DNA from: Lachnospiraceae bacterium
Lineage (GTDB): Bacteria > Bacillota > Clostridia > Lachnospirales > Lachnospiraceae
DNA: 64,000 nucleotides
Direction of reading: 5' to 3'
NCBI GenBank assembly: GCA_029006155.1
Contig: JAQXGF010000133.1
Coordinates: forward strand, 1 to 64,000
Positions within the stretch are counted from its first letter, which is position 1. Each line of letters opens with the position of its first letter. Below the pieces are notes generated by a model, which was given only the letters and a program-made list of their open reading frames with translations, did no database searches and was not told the DNA's origin. Shown here in pieces: positions 50,094 to 59,164 of the stretch. The position numbers were made by a program, and so were the translations under genes.

Positions 50094-50110
50094 TATGCGA
50101 AAAACGCATA
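50094..50110. promoter_or_regulatory. Likely LysR operator (T-N11-A palindrome)
   Basis: TATGCG (50094-50099) and CGCATA (50105-50110) form an inverted repeat containing a T-N11-A core (50096-50108). It lies between the divergent aldo/keto reductase and LysR genes, 24 bp before the LysR start. Confidence 0.65.
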
Positions 50111-50134
50111 CTGCATCAGAAAGGACAAACTACG

Positions 50135-50992
50135 ATGATTGAAATTTATCTGCTCGAACAGCTCGCAGGCTTCGCCCGATACGGCACGCTCTCGGAGACT
50201 GCCGCACATCTGCACACGTCGCAGCCTGCACTGACGCGCTCCATGAAAAAGCTGGAGGATCAGCTCGGTGTCTCCCTCTTTTACCGGAGCCGGAACCGCC
50301 TCTCCCTAAATGAGACCGGACAGTTTGCCGCAGCATCCGCCATGCGCATACTACAGGACAATCAGGAGTTTGAGCGGCAGGTGCGCGCCTTTGACCGCCG
50401 CTGCCATACGATCTCCATCGGCTACTGCGCGCCTATTCCCCAGTCCGTACTCACGCCGATGCTCAACAACGCCTTCGATGGTATGACGCTCTCTTCCGAT
50501 TTAAAGGACGATGCGGACTTTCCGGCCCGGCTGCTCGATGAGACGTATCAGCTCACCGTCACTCACTATCCGCTCGATGATGCCCGTTTTTGCTGCAAAA
50601 AATGCGGGCATGAAGATCTCTACCTCTCGGTATGGCCCTCCAGCCCGCTTGCAAAATTTTCTACTTTACATCTTCAGGATCTCGATGGGATGTCCATCCT
50701 GTTGCTCACCCAGATCGGCTTCTGGACTAATATTCCAAAGCAAAAAGCACCAAATGCCCACTATCTGCTGCAGATTGAGCAGGATTCCTTTTCGGAGCTC
50801 GCCACACATTCCGATTATCCATGCTTTTCTTCCAGCTATGATATCCGCCGCGGCCAGATCCCGGATGGAAAATGCAACATCCCACTCGCCGACGAGGAAT
50901 GCCATACGGACTACTATCTGTCCTGCCTGACGAAAAATGCCGCGACTTATCAGGCGCTGTTTTCTCAGATCACGGACTCGACGATTCGATAG
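50135..50992 (+). CDS. LysR-family transcriptional regulator
   Basis: A 285-residue regulator with an N-terminal winged helix-turn-helix (YGTLSETAAHLHTSQPALTRSMKKLE, the recognition helix at about 25-45), LGVSLFYRS and a periplasmic-binding-like effector domain. It probably autoregulates and controls the divergent reductase gene through the palindrome at 50094-50110. Effector unknown. AAAGGACA precedes the ATG. Converges with the AAA+ gene; no terminator is visible in the 24-bp gap. Confidence 0.92.
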   Translation: MIEIYLLEQLAGFARYGTLSETAAHLHTSQPALTRSMKKLEDQLGVSLFYRSRNRLSLNETGQFAAASAMRILQDNQEFERQVRAFDRRCHTISIGYCAPIPQSVLTPMLNNAFDGMTLSSDLKDDADFPARLLDETYQLTVTHYPLDDARFCCKKCGHEDLYLSVWPSSPLAKFSTLHLQDLDGMSILLLTQIGFWTNIPKQKAPNAHYLLQIEQDSFSELATHSDYPCFSSSYDIRRGQIPDGKCNIPLADEECHTDYYLSCLTKNAATYQALFSQITDSTIR

Positions 50993-51016
50993 CATTTTCA
51001 ATGATTGTAAATCCAT

Positions 51017-52501
51017 TTAGCTCAGCAGTTCCCGCACCATCTTCGCGTCAAACACGACCTGCGTGACGTGATTGACCTCGATCTGGTAGAGGGCGTTCGC
51101 TGCGATGTGCTCAGCCGCCTGCTCCAGGTCACGGATCCCGCTCGTATTCGAGAAGAGATCTACGATTGCTTCCAGTCCATCTGCTGCGATGAGACACTCA
51201 TTTTCCTTCAATCCCATGCGCTTTAATACTTTCGGCAGAGCGAAACGGGAGAAAATGATCTTTTTCTCTTCTGCTGTGTAGTCCGGGATATCGATCACCG
51301 CAAAACGGGACATGAGCGGCGCACTGATCTTGTCCTTCTCATTTGCCGTCGCGATCGGATAGACCCCGCCGGTCGGCACCATGCACTCCATGTAGTTGTC
51401 GGTAAATCCAAGGTTGTCCAGAAGCGTCAGCAGTACGTCCGCCGGATTCCCGCTGCCCTTCCCGGATGCCGCCTTGTCCAGCTCATTGATGATGAATACA
51501 AGATTCGACTCGCCCGCCGCAGAAAATGCTTCCATAATAATACCCGGCTTTGCATTTGCGTACACGCGGGAACTTCCGGTCAGCTGCTCCGGGTCGTTGA
51601 TCGAGCTCATATCCAGTGTCGTCCACGGCAGCTTCAGAATCCGTGCGACTGCATAGGCGATCTGGGACTTTCCGGTACCGGCCGGTCCGATCAGCAGAAG
51701 TCCGTACGCCGGAAGCGTATGTGTCCGGTTGATCTGGATGATCGTCTCGATGATCCGCTGCTTCACACGCTCCATGCCGTAGAGCTCCTCATCGAGAATC
51801 CGGCGTGCCTTATCCGGATCGATCGCTTCGAAGTAATGATTCTTCCACTGAATGTTCATCATAATCGAGAGCGCGCGCTGCGCATGTCTGCGCTCCTCCG
51901 GAGATACCTCATGCGAACGGGCCACCGCCAGATTCCGGCGCGCCCAGAGCCGGATATTGTCCGGAAGTGTCCGTCCTGCACAGGTCATAAAGTCGGTAAT
52001 ACTCTGCAGGCTCGTCAGCTTCATATCATCGCCGACTTCTTCCTGCTCGTCATCCTCAAGCTCCTCCTCCGGCGCATGGCTCGCCAGAAGCCGCTCGATC
52101 ATGAACTGTAAAAATCCATCCTCCGCGGAGAGCTTCGTCCCGCCGCCAAATGCCGTCTCCCGGATCTTATACACGGCATAGCCTTCTTCGGTATTCTTTC
52201 CGGAGAGCCGCACGTTGATATGATTCTCACCCAGCCACCGCAGCAGGCTGACAAACCGTGCATCTACGCGCAGGATGTCTGCCTCAAATGTCCCGTCGTC
52301 CTCCTTAAATTCAAATGAAGTGCGCTTTGCCTGATTCGTAAAAATTCCGCAGGAATGATGCTTCCACTGCCGTTTTGCATTGTCCAGAATGAGCATCGGC
52401 TTCTCCCACGTCGCCTCTGTCTCCTCCGACCGGAATGATGTATAGGTACAGATACTTTCCTGTTTTTTCTCGGTAGAACCGCTGAAATCAAATACTGGCA
52501 T
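51017..52501 (-). CDS. Lon-like AAA+ ATPase lacking a protease domain
   Basis: A 494-residue protein. The N-terminal 200 residues are unfamiliar, with an acidic patch (EEELEDDEQEEVGDD). Then a AAA+ module like that of Lon: LYGMERVKQRIIE, Walker A GPAGTGKS (about 274), AKPGIIMEAFSAAG, Walker B FIINELDK (about 339; Asn where Lon has Asp), IATANEKD (sensor 1), SRFAVIDIPDYTAEEKKII and sensor 2 GIRDLEQ. It stops about where Lon's serine protease domain would start. Role unknown: unfoldase or remodelling factor. No obvious partner gene nearby. Confidence 0.82.
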   Translation of the reverse strand: MPVFDFSGSTEKKQESICTYTSFRSEETEATWEKPMLILDNAKRQWKHHSCGIFTNQAKRTSFEFKEDDGTFEADILRVDARFVSLLRWLGENHINVRLSGKNTEEGYAVYKIRETAFGGGTKLSAEDGFLQFMIERLLASHAPEEELEDDEQEEVGDDMKLTSLQSITDFMTCAGRTLPDNIRLWARRNLAVARSHEVSPEERRHAQRALSIMMNIQWKNHYFEAIDPDKARRILDEELYGMERVKQRIIETIIQINRTHTLPAYGLLLIGPAGTGKSQIAYAVARILKLPWTTLDMSSINDPEQLTGSSRVYANAKPGIIMEAFSAAGESNLVFIINELDKAASGKGSGNPADVLLTLLDNLGFTDNYMECMVPTGGVYPIATANEKDKISAPLMSRFAVIDIPDYTAEEKKIIFSRFALPKVLKRMGLKENECLIAADGLEAIVDLFSNTSGIRDLEQAAEHIAANALYQIEVNHVTQVVFDAKMVRELLS

Positions 52502-52577
52502 TTTCTTTCTCCCTTTTTCCTGATTTTATCTATTTATACCACATTTTCTGTTAAAATCAAAGACCTGAAACGCCCAC

Positions 52578-52608
52578 AAAAAAATGTCCGGCTGGCTATA
52601 CCGGACAT
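52578..52608 (-). terminator. Terminator of the L,D-transpeptidase gene
   Basis: ATGTCCGG and CCGGACAT (8-bp stem, 9-nt loop) followed by a T-run on the minus strand. Confidence 0.9.
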
Positions 52609-52622
52609 CTTTAATCTAACAT

Positions 52623-54050
52623 CTACTTATAGAGAATAATTGGCACATTTGTCTCAATATTATCATAAATGATCTTCGCGACATTCTGCGGAAGATTCAC
52701 GCAGCCATGCGAGCCGTCTGTCTGATAAATAGTACCTCCGAAAGCGGTCCGCCACCACGCGTCGTGCAACCCCTGGCCGTCGTGGAACGGCATCCAGTAC
52801 TGGACATCGGTATTCCATGCTCCATTTCCCTGACCACCACTTAAGACGGACGGGCTTTCCTTATAAGCGAGCGGGAATACACCGGTCGCCGTCTCTCTTC
52901 CATCCTTTGGAAGTCCGGTCACGACATCACTCTCTACGACGAGATTGCCGCCCATGTAGAACCACAGATGCTGCTGCGTCAGATTGACCTCGACATAGTT
53001 GCCGCACAGGTCATCACGCCCGTTGCGCTTGTAGCCGCTGACTGCATAGACCGGCTCACGCTCGACGGTCGTATTGCTCTGAATATCAGCCAGCAGCTGC
53101 GCCGCCTCACCGTCCTTGTCAATCTGATAACCGTAATCGCTGCTCTCGAACGTGATCGTATTGCCGGCAGTCGTCGTGAACTCACGCTGATAGTAGAGGG
53201 TATCATACTTCGCCGCCAGATCATATGCATAATTGTAAATCGCTTCCTCGTCAAGCACGCCCTGGCCATCCTCGATCGTCAGCCAGTTCTGGATCGTCGA
53301 CCAGTCCAGCTCTTCCTTCTGCTCTCCGAACAAAAGGGAAATCTTTGCCTTGCAGTAGGAATTGTAAATGTTCATCGTCTGATTCATCTCCGCGTCATCC
53401 TTTGTGACATCCGGCAGATAATAAAACGACTCCGGCAGAGCGATCTCCGTATCCGGCTGCGGACGCGCCGCCGCTACCATCTGATCGACCGTATCCTTTA
53501 CCATGACCTGCAGGTCCGCATCGTCAAACTCATTTCCATACGTCTCCGGCTCGATGTAGTACTCGGTACCGTTGTACTTCATCTCCGCATCCGTGCTCTT
53601 CACACGCTTTGCGGCAAAATTTGCGGAGGACACTGCCTTCTTAAAGGTATCGTCATCGTACTCAAACGGCACATCCACCTCGAATTCATTTCCGTCCATC
53701 AGGCTGAAAATCAGGCTGATATTCTGATCTCGCATGCAGCTCTGGATGCTGCCAAGCAGCTCCATCTCATCAATCGTATAGCCCATCTCTTCCAGTGACA
53801 GCTCTTCTGCCTTCTCACCCTTTTCCGTGATCGTCACCTTCGGAGCCTCATAATCCGCCTTGAGCATCAGCAGTACTTCCTTGCATGTCTTCCCGGAGAC
53901 ATCATAGCCATTGATCTTTGTATCCTCGAAAAAAAGGCCGCTGTTCACTTTATCATAGAGATAATAAGCGAATGCGCCAAGCGCGACAGCAACCAGTACG
54001 ACAATTACAAGGATCGTAATTTTTACACCGTTTCTTTTTTTCTTTCTCAC
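52623..54050 (-). CDS. L,D-transpeptidase (YkuD) with peptidoglycan-binding-like repeats
   Basis: A 475-residue membrane-anchored enzyme making 3-3 peptidoglycan cross-links. One N-terminal helix (ITILVIVVLVAVALGAFAYY), two regions like the PG_binding_4 repeat (KINGYDVSGKTCKEV near residue 42), and a C-terminal YkuD domain with DGSHGCVNLP (catalytic Cys about 450). It initiates at GTG (54050) after AAGGGACA. Product is insensitive to most penicillins, as is known for the family. Confidence 0.93.
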   Translation of the reverse strand: MRKKKRNGVKITILVIVVLVAVALGAFAYYLYDKVNSGLFFEDTKINGYDVSGKTCKEVLLMLKADYEAPKVTITEKGEKAEELSLEEMGYTIDEMELLGSIQSCMRDQNISLIFSLMDGNEFEVDVPFEYDDDTFKKAVSSANFAAKRVKSTDAEMKYNGTEYYIEPETYGNEFDDADLQVMVKDTVDQMVAAARPQPDTEIALPESFYYLPDVTKDDAEMNQTMNIYNSYCKAKISLLFGEQKEELDWSTIQNWLTIEDGQGVLDEEAIYNYAYDLAAKYDTLYYQREFTTTAGNTITFESSDYGYQIDKDGEAAQLLADIQSNTTVEREPVYAVSGYKRNGRDDLCGNYVEVNLTQQHLWFYMGGNLVVESDVVTGLPKDGRETATGVFPLAYKESPSVLSGGQGNGAWNTDVQYWMPFHDGQGLHDAWWRTAFGGTIYQTDGSHGCVNLPQNVAKIIYDNIETNVPIILYK

Positions 54051-54206
54051 CTTATGTCCCTTACCCTTCCAACGTGGGCCGACGCCTGCGCTCCCCTTGT
54101 GCGCGCGTCTTATCCTGCGTTAATCTATTTTCTGGAATTATTATTCACTACAATATATTGCACTATTCTCATTTAATAGTCAAGTAATGGAATCTTAAAA
54201 CTTTCC

Positions 54207-54240
54207 AAAAAAATACCATCTGCATATGCAGACGGTATTT
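54207..54240 (-). terminator. Terminator of the sensor kinase gene
   Basis: AAATACC...GGTATTT arms with inner TCTGCA/TGCAGA, nearly fully paired, followed by TTTTTTT on the minus strand. Confidence 0.9.
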
Positions 54241-54243
54241 CGG

Positions 54244-55557
54244 TTAAAATAGTACACTCACTTCCGTCCCGACCCCGACCTGGCTCTTCAGATCGAGCTT
54301 GGCGTGGTGCTGGGCTACGATGTGCTTTACGATCGCGAGGCCGAGGCCGGTGCCTCCGGTCTGCTTGGAACGGCTCTTATCTACCCGGTAGAAGCGCTCA
54401 AAGACGCGTTCCTGGCTCTCCTCCGGGATGCCGATACCGGTATCCTTGACGGTCAGCAGCACATGATCCCCGTGCATCCCGACACTCACACGGACACTTC
54501 CGCCCGGCTTGTTGTAGCGGATCGCATTGTCGCACAGATTGTAGAGCAGCTCTTCAAGCATATCTTTATTTCCATTTACGGTACAGTCCGTTCCCTGACA
54601 TGAGATCTCAAGGCCGTGGTTGGCTGCGTTCAGCTTTAAGGACTGCACACAGCCATTCGCCAGCTCGTACAGGTTCAGCGGCGCAAATGACACCTCCATA
54701 TTGTCGGCATCCAGCTCTGAAAGGCGGATGATGTCGTTGATCAGCGTCAGCAGACGTTTCGCATTGCGATGAATCTCCGATGCAAAACGCTGTACCTCAT
54801 TTTCCCCGGCCAGACCGGTCTCGATCAGCTCCGCATACCCGGAAATAGAAGTCAGCGGTGTCTTCAGCTCATGGGAAACGTTGGCCGTAAACTCCTGCCG
54901 CATTTTCGCACCCTTTAAAATATCTTCGTGCTGTTTCTGAATCGTTGTGATAAACGGCACCAGCTCGATATATGTGTCTGTGCCGTCGATGTTGTCGATG
55001 TCACCGGCCAGCTTCTCGATCGGGTGAATAATGCTGTTCGTCAGATAGCGGGACAGCATCATGCAGACAACAAACATCAGAATCCCGACACCGATGATTC
55101 CGTAGAGCGTCTTCTGGAACACGCTCCAGATATTGTTTGCCTCCTTGCTGATGCGAAGTACATCTCCGTCATCCAGTATCATCGCATAGTAGTACATATC
55201 CCGGTCGATGGTATCGGAATGGCGGATCGCATAGCCACTGCCGCTTTTCTCCGCCTCCTGCACCTCCGGACGGTCTGCATGATTGCCCAGCACTTCATCG
55301 CCTGTCTGGCTGTCATAGAGCACATCGCCTTTTGCGCTGATGACCGTCACCCGCACATCCGGATCGGTTCCGCGATAGTGTTCGCTCAGCTCCTCTCCAG
55401 AGGACGTCATCCCGCAGATCACTTCCGCATAGTTTTTCAGATCATTTAAAATCTGCTGTCGATACATATGATGGAAGACCGCAATCGCCATGCCAATGGT
55501 CGTCACCAGAGTGAGAAATACCGCCAGCAGCATATAGCGGTTGATTTTCTTTTTCAT
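54244..55557 (-). CDS. phoR: Sensor histidine kinase, PhoR-like
   Basis: A 437-residue kinase with two membrane helices (about 9-28 and 155-175) flanking an extracellular sensor domain of about 125 residues, then a linker, the phosphoacceptor VSHELKTPLTS (His about 229), N box NLCDNAIRYNKP, and GTGLGLAIVKH. It lies 17 nt after its response regulator and next to the phosphate uptake genes, which supports the PhoR role; no PAS domain is obvious. Confidence 0.87.
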   Translation of the reverse strand: MKKKINRYMLLAVFLTLVTTIGMAIAVFHHMYRQQILNDLKNYAEVICGMTSSGEELSEHYRGTDPDVRVTVISAKGDVLYDSQTGDEVLGNHADRPEVQEAEKSGSGYAIRHSDTIDRDMYYYAMILDDGDVLRISKEANNIWSVFQKTLYGIIGVGILMFVVCMMLSRYLTNSIIHPIEKLAGDIDNIDGTDTYIELVPFITTIQKQHEDILKGAKMRQEFTANVSHELKTPLTSISGYAELIETGLAGENEVQRFASEIHRNAKRLLTLINDIIRLSELDADNMEVSFAPLNLYELANGCVQSLKLNAANHGLEISCQGTDCTVNGNKDMLEELLYNLCDNAIRYNKPGGSVRVSVGMHGDHVLLTVKDTGIGIPEESQERVFERFYRVDKSRSKQTGGTGLGLAIVKHIVAQHHAKLDLKSQVGVGTEVSVLF

Positions 55558-55574
55558 CGCAGTTCTCCCTGTGT

Positions 55575-56258
55575 TTAATTATTCTCTCCCGTCAGCATAT
55601 ACCCCACATTTCTGACTGTCCGGATCATCGTCCCGGCGCTGCCGAGCTTCTGCCGCAGCGTCTTGATATGCATATCCAGTGTCCGGGATTCCCCTTCAAA
55701 ATCGGTACCCCACACACGGTCGAGAATCATGTCACGGGATGCCACGATGCCCGCATTCAAAAGCAGGAGCTTTAAGAGCTCATACTCCTTATAGGTCAGC
55801 TCACACGGCTCATCATTTACAAAGACCGCACGCTTCTCATCGTCCATAAAGATCGGCCCAAGGCGGATCATCCGTTCCTCTTCCATACCGCGGCTTCTGC
55901 GCATCAGCGCCTTGACTCTTGAGATCAGCTCCATCACACCGAACGGCTTTGTAATATAATCATCCGCTCCGATATCCAGCCCTTTGACCTTGTCCAGCTC
56001 CGTCGTCTTTGCCGTCGCCATAATGATCGGAAGCTTTCGCGTATCTGCCGCATGGCGCAGCTTTTTTACAATGCTCAGTCCATCCTCATCCGGAAGCATG
56101 ATATCCAGCAATACCAGTGCCGGCACCTTCTCCTTCAGCCTTGCGTAAAAATCGGAGGCACATTCAAAGCCCTGTACCTCATAGCCCGCATTTTTCAGCG
56201 CAAACATCTCGATCTCCCGGATGTTCTCATCGTCTTCTACTATGTAAATCATTGCCAT
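55575..56258 (-). CDS. phoP: OmpR/PhoB-family response regulator, PhoP-like
   Basis: A 227-residue regulator: receiver domain with EDDENIRE, phosphoacceptor Asp in LLDIMLPDEDG (about 51), MATAKTTE and switch Lys in DYITKPFG, then a winged-helix DNA-binding domain (CELTYKEYELLKLLL, TLDMHIKTLRQKLG). Likely binds the PhoP-type boxes before nptA and pstS. ATG at 56258 is preferred; a GTG three codons earlier overlaps the ribosome site. Confidence 0.9.
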   Translation of the reverse strand: MAMIYIVEDDENIREIEMFALKNAGYEVQGFECASDFYARLKEKVPALVLLDIMLPDEDGLSIVKKLRHAADTRKLPIIMATAKTTELDKVKGLDIGADDYITKPFGVMELISRVKALMRRSRGMEEERMIRLGPIFMDDEKRAVFVNDEPCELTYKEYELLKLLLLNAGIVASRDMILDRVWGTDFEGESRTLDMHIKTLRQKLGSAGTMIRTVRNVGYMLTGENN

Positions 56259-56305
56259 ATCATTCACTCCGTTTCCCTGGCCGCCATCTGCGGCCTGCTG
56301 TCTCT

Positions 56306-56334
56306 ATCCTACTGCATTTCCCATTCTTCCGCAA
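56306..56334 (-). promoter_or_regulatory. Promoter of the two-component genes
   Basis: TTGCGG (56334-56329), 17 bp, TAGGAT (56311-56306). A GGCCGC-N4-hairpin lies at 56279-56295 in the leader. Confidence 0.5.
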
Positions 56335-56358
56335 GCGTCTGATGTATTTCAACGGATA

Positions 56359-56409
56359 ACAAGTCCCACCGGCTTATCGCTTCACGCAAGGAACGCATGG
56401 GACTTGTTT
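56359..56409. repeat. CAAGTCCC long-hairpin repeat, copy 2
   Basis: ACAAGTCCCA pairs with TGGGACTTGT, enclosing GCTTATCGCTTCACGCAA, similar to the copy at 8160-8218. It may also end nptA transcription, though the T-run is short. Confidence 0.6.
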
Positions 56410-56421
56410 TATCTGGTTCGA

Positions 56422-58245
56422 TCAGCCTGCAGTCATCCGTGCACGCATATTCACTTTCGGCGTACCCTTGATGCGCGCCGGCAGCGCATACTCTTTTTCA
56501 TACTCCTCAAACTGCTCACGGAACTGCTTGTTATCTTCCTCCTTCAGAGAATTCAGATAAGAATGCCGCTCGTACTCATCGTTGTCCGCCTGTATCAGAC
56601 AGACTGCAATGTTCGAACAGTGATCCGCGATTCGCTTATAGCTCGTCGTCAGGTCAGAAAGGATAAATCCGAGCTCGATCGTGCAGCGTCCCTCGCGCAG
56701 TCGGTCGATGTGGCGCTTCTTCATCTCATCGCCCAGATCGTCAATGACCTCCTCCAGAGGCTCGACCTTCCCTGCCAGCGCCAGGTCCTCGTCCTGCATC
56801 GCCTCCATCGCGATCTCCACGACTTTGCGCACCGCTGCGGAAAAGACTTCCAGCTCTTCTACTGCCGCTTCCGAAAACGACAGGTTCTTATCATAAATTT
56901 CCTTTGCCGCACTGGCAATGATCACCGCATGATCGGAGATACGCTCGATATCCCCGATGCTGTGCAGCAGTACCGAGAGCGTATGGCTGTCCTTCGTCTG
57001 CATCTCATTCTTTGCCACCTGTACCAGGTATGTGCCGAGCCGGTCTTCGTACTGATCCACAATCGTCTCATTTTCATGCACCAGAGCGACCTTTGTCTCG
57101 TCATAATCGTGCAGCAGCGACATTGCCGTATCCAGTGCCTCGCGGGTCACTTCTGCCATATGTGCACAGGCGACACGGCACTGATCCATCGCAAGCGCCG
57201 GATTCTCCAGGAAACGGTTATCCAGTGCCGATAATCCCTGCAGTGCGCCTGCCGTACGCTCCTCGCCCTTGCCATCGCGCACGGTAAGGATCGCCAGACG
57301 CTCCAGTACCCGGTGGAACGGAAGCCAGATCACAGTCGCAAAAATATTAAATGCGGTATGAATCACAGCGATTCCTGCTGCATTTGCAGAATCCTGCAGG
57401 AACGAAAAATGTACAAACAGATTCGCTGTATAGAACAGAACCATAAATACAAGCGTACCGATCAGGTTGAAATACAGATGTACAAACGCCGTACGCTTTG
57501 CATTTTTCTTCGCACCGATCGCGGAGATGAGCGCAGTCACGCACGTACCGATGTTCTGGCCCATGATGATCGGAAGCGCTGCACCGTAAGATACCGCTCC
57601 GGTCACACACAGTGCCTGCAGAATACCGACGGATGCCGATGAACTCTGGATGATCGCCGTCAGCAGCGCACCTGCCAGCATACCAAGGATCGGGTTTTTA
57701 AACATCAGAAGAATGTTCGTAAATTCCGGTACATTTGCAAGTGGCTTCACCGCACCACTCATTGTCTCCATACCAAACATCAGCACAGCAAATCCGATCA
57801 TGATTGATCCGGCATCTTTCTTCTTATCTTTTTTGGAAAACAGCAGGAAGCAGATGCCGATGATCGCCAGAATCGGGGAAAACGAAGACGGCTTGAGCAT
57901 CTTGATCCAGAAGCTGTCTCCTTCCAGTCCGGACAGACTCAGAATCCAGGATGTGATCGTCGTACCGATGTTCGCACCCATAATGATGCCGACCGCACGC
58001 TGCAGCGTCATAATGCCGGAGTTTACAAATCCGACTACCATGACCGTCGTCGCTGACGAGGACTGAATTACCGCCGTCACCGCCGCGCCGAGCAGTACTC
58101 CGCGGATCGTACTCGATGTCAGCTTTTCCAGAATCTTCTCCAGACGTCCTCCTGATGCCCTCGTAAGGCCATCTCCCATGACATTCATTCCGTACAGGAA
58201 CAATGCCAGTCCACCAAGCATGGTCAGAAAACTAAAAATATCCAT
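56422..58245 (-). CDS. nptA: Na/Pi cotransporter with C-terminal PhoU-like domain
   Basis: A 607-residue transporter of the NptA/YjbB group. Two inverted Na/Pi-cotransporter repeats with the QSSSATTVMVVG and QSSSASVGILQAL motifs, about nine helices, and from about residue 340 a helical PhoU-like domain (HSIGDIERISDHAV, YKRIADHCSNIAV). A secondary, low-affinity phosphate route beside Pst. Promoter with four PhoP-type boxes. Confidence 0.92.
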   Translation of the reverse strand: MDIFSFLTMLGGLALFLYGMNVMGDGLTRASGGRLEKILEKLTSSTIRGVLLGAAVTAVIQSSSATTVMVVGFVNSGIMTLQRAVGIIMGANIGTTITSWILSLSGLEGDSFWIKMLKPSSFSPILAIIGICFLLFSKKDKKKDAGSIMIGFAVLMFGMETMSGAVKPLANVPEFTNILLMFKNPILGMLAGALLTAIIQSSSASVGILQALCVTGAVSYGAALPIIMGQNIGTCVTALISAIGAKKNAKRTAFVHLYFNLIGTLVFMVLFYTANLFVHFSFLQDSANAAGIAVIHTAFNIFATVIWLPFHRVLERLAILTVRDGKGEERTAGALQGLSALDNRFLENPALAMDQCRVACAHMAEVTREALDTAMSLLHDYDETKVALVHENETIVDQYEDRLGTYLVQVAKNEMQTKDSHTLSVLLHSIGDIERISDHAVIIASAAKEIYDKNLSFSEAAVEELEVFSAAVRKVVEIAMEAMQDEDLALAGKVEPLEEVIDDLGDEMKKRHIDRLREGRCTIELGFILSDLTTSYKRIADHCSNIAVCLIQADNDEYERHSYLNSLKEEDNKQFREQFEEYEKEYALPARIKGTPKVNMRARMTAG

Positions 58246-58311
58246 ACACTTTCTCCTCTGCGCAGTTCCTTAGCTGCGCTTTACGTGTTTTTTACATTTG
58301 CTACGATTTGG

Positions 58312-58365
58312 ATTATACGAAACCCCTGTAAAATCGAAAGTAAGCTTATGTAAAATCTAAGTAAA
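58312..58365 (-). promoter_or_regulatory. nptA promoter with four PhoP-type boxes
   Basis: Minus-strand hexamers TTTACT (58365-58360), TTTACA (58354-58349), TTACTT (58343-58338) and TTTACA (58332-58327) are exactly 11 bp apart. The perfect -10 TATAAT lies at 58317-58312, and no good -35 exists, as at activated Pho promoters. Confidence 0.82.
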
Positions 58366-58370
58366 ATAAT

Positions 58371-58453
58371 ACAGAGAGACCCTCTGCAGTCCCATATCTG
58401 ACCCATCAGCCGGTATTCGACAGGTAACATATGCGTCTGGAAGATCTCTCTGT
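58371..58453 (-). terminator. Long hairpin between phoU and nptA
   Basis: ACAGAGAGA (58371-58379) and TCTCTCTGT (58445-58453) pair across about 65 nt that itself can fold. TATTATTTTAC follows on the minus strand. It likely ends the pst-phoU transcript, but the large loop is unusual. Confidence 0.55.
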
Positions 58454-58478
58454 CTGAATTTTTTATTTATTTTTCCCT

Positions 58479-59162
58479 TTACTGCAGCACCGCAAACACA
58501 TCATTGACTTCTTTCCCGCTCCGGTGTTTTCCGGTCAGGGAAAATTCTACCCACTCTGCCACATTCGTCGCATGGTCGCCGAGCCGCTCATAATACTTTG
58601 CAATCATCAGAAGATCTAAGGTCTGGTCATTCGTGTAGATTCCTTCTGCCGAACACCGGCTGATCTCTTTGCGCACATCGACAAACAGTGCATCCAGTTC
58701 ATCATCCCGGTCGATCACTGCACGCGCCATGTCCAGATCTTTCTCCACATAGGACTCCACACTGTGATTAATCATGTCCATTGCGATCTCTGCCATCTTC
58801 GCAAGCTCGATCTCCTTTACCGGTACCTGGATGCTTCCGGTCTCCAGAATCTCTGCAATGTCCGTCGCATGGTCGCCGATCCGTTCCAGATCGGTAATCA
58901 TTTTGAGTGCAGAAGAAATCAGACGCAGATCCGACGCTACCGGCTGCTGCTGTAAGAACAGCTGAATGCAGTCCGCCTCGATCCGGCGCTCCTTCGCATC
59001 GATCTCCCGTTCCAGCGCGTCGATCGATTTTACGAGCTGCTCCCGCTCCTGTTCCGATGCCAGCAGCCGATACGTCTTCTGAATCGCTTCTTCACAGAGC
59101 ATTCCCATCTCAAGCAGCTCTCTTTGCATCTGCTCCAGCTTTTTCTGATAATTTTCTCTCAT
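58479..59162 (-). CDS. phoU: Phosphate transport regulator PhoU
   Basis: A 227-residue protein of two three-helix bundles, with the metal-binding-like motifs ERIGDHATDIAE and ERLGDHATNVAEW. It links Pst activity to PhoR signalling. Two nt after pstB; last gene of the operon. Confidence 0.95.
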   Translation of the reverse strand: MRENYQKKLEQMQRELLEMGMLCEEAIQKTYRLLASEQEREQLVKSIDALEREIDAKERRIEADCIQLFLQQQPVASDLRLISSALKMITDLERIGDHATDIAEILETGSIQVPVKEIELAKMAEIAMDMINHSVESYVEKDLDMARAVIDRDDELDALFVDVRKEISRCSAEGIYTNDQTLDLLMIAKYYERLGDHATNVAEWVEFSLTGKHRSGKEVNDVFAVLQ

Positions 59163-59164
59163 AA

